This document shows, piece after piece, positions 14,842-16,148 of a DNA stretch of 16,148 nt. Made by a program: the position numbers and the translations under genes. Numbering within the stretch: the stretch's first letter is position 1; each line of letters starts with the position of its first letter. The DNA is from RGIG4140 sp045638265 (lineage in GTDB: Bacteria > Pseudomonadota > Alphaproteobacteria > CAAHEQ01 > UBA3637), in assembly GCA_045638265.1 (NCBI GenBank), contig JAZUBA010000059.1, positions 1 to 16,148 of the forward strand, written 5' to 3'. The notes below the pieces were generated by a model. The model saw only the letters and a list, made by a program, of their open reading frames with translations. It was not told where the DNA came from and searched no databases.

Positions 14842-15921
14842 TTATCGTTTTTGCATAACACTTAAATAAAATCCATCCGTATTGGTTAAATAAGGTGAAT
14901 ATCTTTTTTCTTTTACCAGTAAAAAACGAGGATGTGTTTTTAAAAAATGCTCTGTTTGCAACTCATTTTCATCACGTGTTAAAGAACAGGTAATATAAGC
15001 TAAATAATGACCGTTTTTCACATATTCTTGTGCTTTATCTAAAATTTCTGCTTGCGTTTTGACAATGCTTTTAATTTGATTTTCTGTTATTTTCCACCGC
15101 ATGTCCGGTGTTCTGCGCCACGTTCCCGTACCTGTACAAGGTGCATCTACAACAACGTAATCAAATTTTTTATGTGTTTCAGGTAATCTGTTGACTGTTT
15201 TAATAATTGTTGCTTTTGCCCGAAAAGCCCGTTTTCCTAACTCACTCAATCTTTTATAAGACGAATCATAAGCTTGTATAAACCCCCTGTTTTGCATTAA
15301 TTGTGCAAAAATAAGAGATTTTCCACCCGTACCGGCACAAAAATCAAACACATCACTATGCGGTTTAACACCAATTTCCATGGATAACAATTGAGCACCC
15401 GAATCCTGCACTTCTATATATCCTTTTTTATAACTTTTTGATTCCGTTAAGTTCACGTATTTTTCCAAAACAATACCCAACGGCGATTCAGAACAAGCAG
15501 ATACGGGTAAATCTTCATCTTTCAAGAGTTGCAAAATTTTATCCCGATTACCATTTGCCCGTAACACAATCGGCGCATCTCCTAACATAGCGGGCAATTC
15601 ATTTTCAGCATTCGGAACGTGCGAAACAAACCAATCCTGTACTTCCCATTGGATATGTTGTGGAGCAGATGTTAAATCGGGCAACGGTTGTGTAGCCAAA
15701 TCAATTTTATCAAACCATGAGGTATTCGGATACGCATAATTTAATCGTGCTTTTTGACGAATAACACGCCAAATCATATCCAACAATTCTTTTCTATCCT
15801 GCGCTTCTATATACCGATGTTTTTTGGTATAAGCATTAATAATTTCATTCGCCGTTTCTGATTTGATTTCAATCAATTCCAATAATTCGGCTGCTCGTGA
15901 TTGTAATTCATTTTTATCCAT
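14842..15921 (-). CDS. rsmB: 16S rRNA m5C methyltransferase, RsmB/Sun family
   Basis: A 359-residue S-adenosylmethionine-dependent RNA cytosine-5 methyltransferase of the NOL1/NOP2/Sun family. RsmB of E. coli methylates C967 of 16S rRNA. Motif I is DFCAGTGGK (193-201). The catalytic loop DAPCTGTGTWRRTPDMRW starts at 259 (Cys262) and strongly matches the RsmB form. Motif VI YITCSLTRDENE has the second Cys at 312. Both cysteines of the two-cysteine mechanism are present. The N-terminal part (about 1-60) is a short helical region where E. coli RsmB (429 residues) has a full NusB-like domain, so that domain looks reduced. ATG 15921 is chosen because AAAGG (15931-15935) lies upstream; an ATG at 15957 would fall within the promoter. 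Confidence 0.9.
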   Translation of the reverse strand: MDKNELQSRAAELLELIEIKSETANEIINAYTKKHRYIEAQDRKELLDMIWRVIRQKARLNYAYPNTSWFDKIDLATQPLPDLTSAPQHIQWEVQDWFVSHVPNAENELPAMLGDAPIVLRANGNRDKILQLLKDEDLPVSACSESPLGIVLEKYVNLTESKSYKKGYIEVQDSGAQLLSMEIGVKPHSDVFDFCAGTGGKSLIFAQLMQNRGFIQAYDSSYKRLSELGKRAFRAKATIIKTVNRLPETHKKFDYVVVDAPCTGTGTWRRTPDMRWKITENQIKSIVKTQAEILDKAQEYVKNGHYLAYITCSLTRDENELQTEHFLKTHPRFLLVKEKRYSPYLTNTDGFYLSVMQKR

Positions 15922-15947
15922 TTGACAATTCCTTTGATTTGATGATT

Positions 15948-15976
15948 TTTTTATCACTTATTTAGCAAATCGTCAA
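15948..15976 (-). promoter_or_regulatory. Promoter of rsmB
   Basis: On the minus strand TTGACG (15971-15976), 17 bases, then TAAAAA (15948-15953). Transcription would start near 15941, which excludes the longer start at 15957 and supports ATG 15921. Confidence 0.5.
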
Positions 15977-16004
15977 GGAAAAACAGAAAACGCATATAAT
16001 GCAT

Positions 16005-16035
16005 AAAAAAACAGCAGAATATTTCACTGCTGTTT
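16005..16035 (-). terminator. Rho-independent terminator of the right-edge gene
   Basis: A 9-bp stem (AAACAGCAG 16009-16017 with CTGCTGTTT 16027-16035) closes a 9-base loop. Seven T residues (16011-16005) follow on the minus strand. It lies 20 bases after the stop of the partial gene and insulates rsmB from it. Confidence 0.85.
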
Positions 16036-16054
16036 GTATAAGACAATTTGAATT

Positions 16055-16148
16055 TTAATAATCCTCTAGTTCACGTTTATCACTCAAAACAACATTAAAA
16101 CGAGTTTCAAGAATCTTTTTATAGGTTAATGGTGATATATAAAACATT
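16055..16148 (-). CDS. C-terminal end of an unidentified gene (partial)
   Basis: An open minus-strand frame enters at the right edge and ends at TAA 16055-16057. The visible residues are about 30, containing SPLTYKKILETRFNVVLSD and ending in LEDY. The frame stays open to the window edge, and a strong terminator follows 20 bases downstream, which is why I call it a real gene end. The ATG at 16147 is not preceded by visible sequence, so it need not be the start. I do not recognise the family from this fragment. Confidence 0.55.
   Translation of the reverse strand, partial: MFYISPLTYKKILETRFNVVLSDKRELEDY

Overview
This AT-rich window of about 16 kb reads as chromosomal DNA of a Gram-negative bacterium. 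I infer a host-associated or gut-type alphaproteobacterium. The grounds are an MsbA-type ABC exporter and a large type Va autotransporter (so there is an outer membrane), a PheS carrying an RRDYDMTHTPMFHQ motif, a Sun/RsmB-type methyltransferase, and low-GC DNA with strong AGGAG ribosome binding sites. The phylum-level call is moderately secure. The genus cannot be read from the sequence. I saw no rRNA, tRNA, insertion sequence, integrase or CRISPR array.

Layout, left to right. Bases 1-271 hold no gene I can support. An ABC exporter (minus, 323-2101) ends at a strong terminator. It is divergent from a small GNAT acetyltransferase (plus, 2249-2713), followed by a 1527-residue autotransporter (plus, 2827-7410). 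A shared hairpin at 7412-7466 closes the autotransporter and the convergent APH/choline-kinase-type phosphotransferase (minus, 7481-8323). Then come a 44-residue membrane peptide with its own terminator (minus, 8445-8579) and a two-gene unit of a LOG-family protein and an exported TPR protein (minus, 8709-10260). A shortened 44-residue rubredoxin (plus, 10406-10540) is divergent from that unit. The right third is all on the minus strand: rsmB, a HAD-like hydrolase, then pheS and pheT overlapping by four bases. A partial gene of unknown function enters from the right edge and ends at its own terminator.

How it works together. pheS/pheT form the two subunits of phenylalanyl-tRNA synthetase, and rsmB modifies 16S rRNA, so the right side is translation housekeeping. 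The left side is envelope-oriented: lipid or lipopolysaccharide export and a large surface adhesin-like protein. The middle is a set of small, independently transcribed genes. Several longest-frame starts are too long. Shine-Dalgarno and promoter positions put the real starts of the exporter, GNAT, small membrane protein, TPR protein, rubredoxin and RsmB at internal ATGs. Promoters of the form TTGAC(x)-17-TAxAAT are visible in front of many units.

No clear undescribed multi-gene system is present. The best leads are the loop-deleted rubredoxin, a Phe-rich reading frame directly before pheS, the repeat architecture of the autotransporter, the LOG-TPR pair, and an inverted repeat at the start of the small membrane gene.
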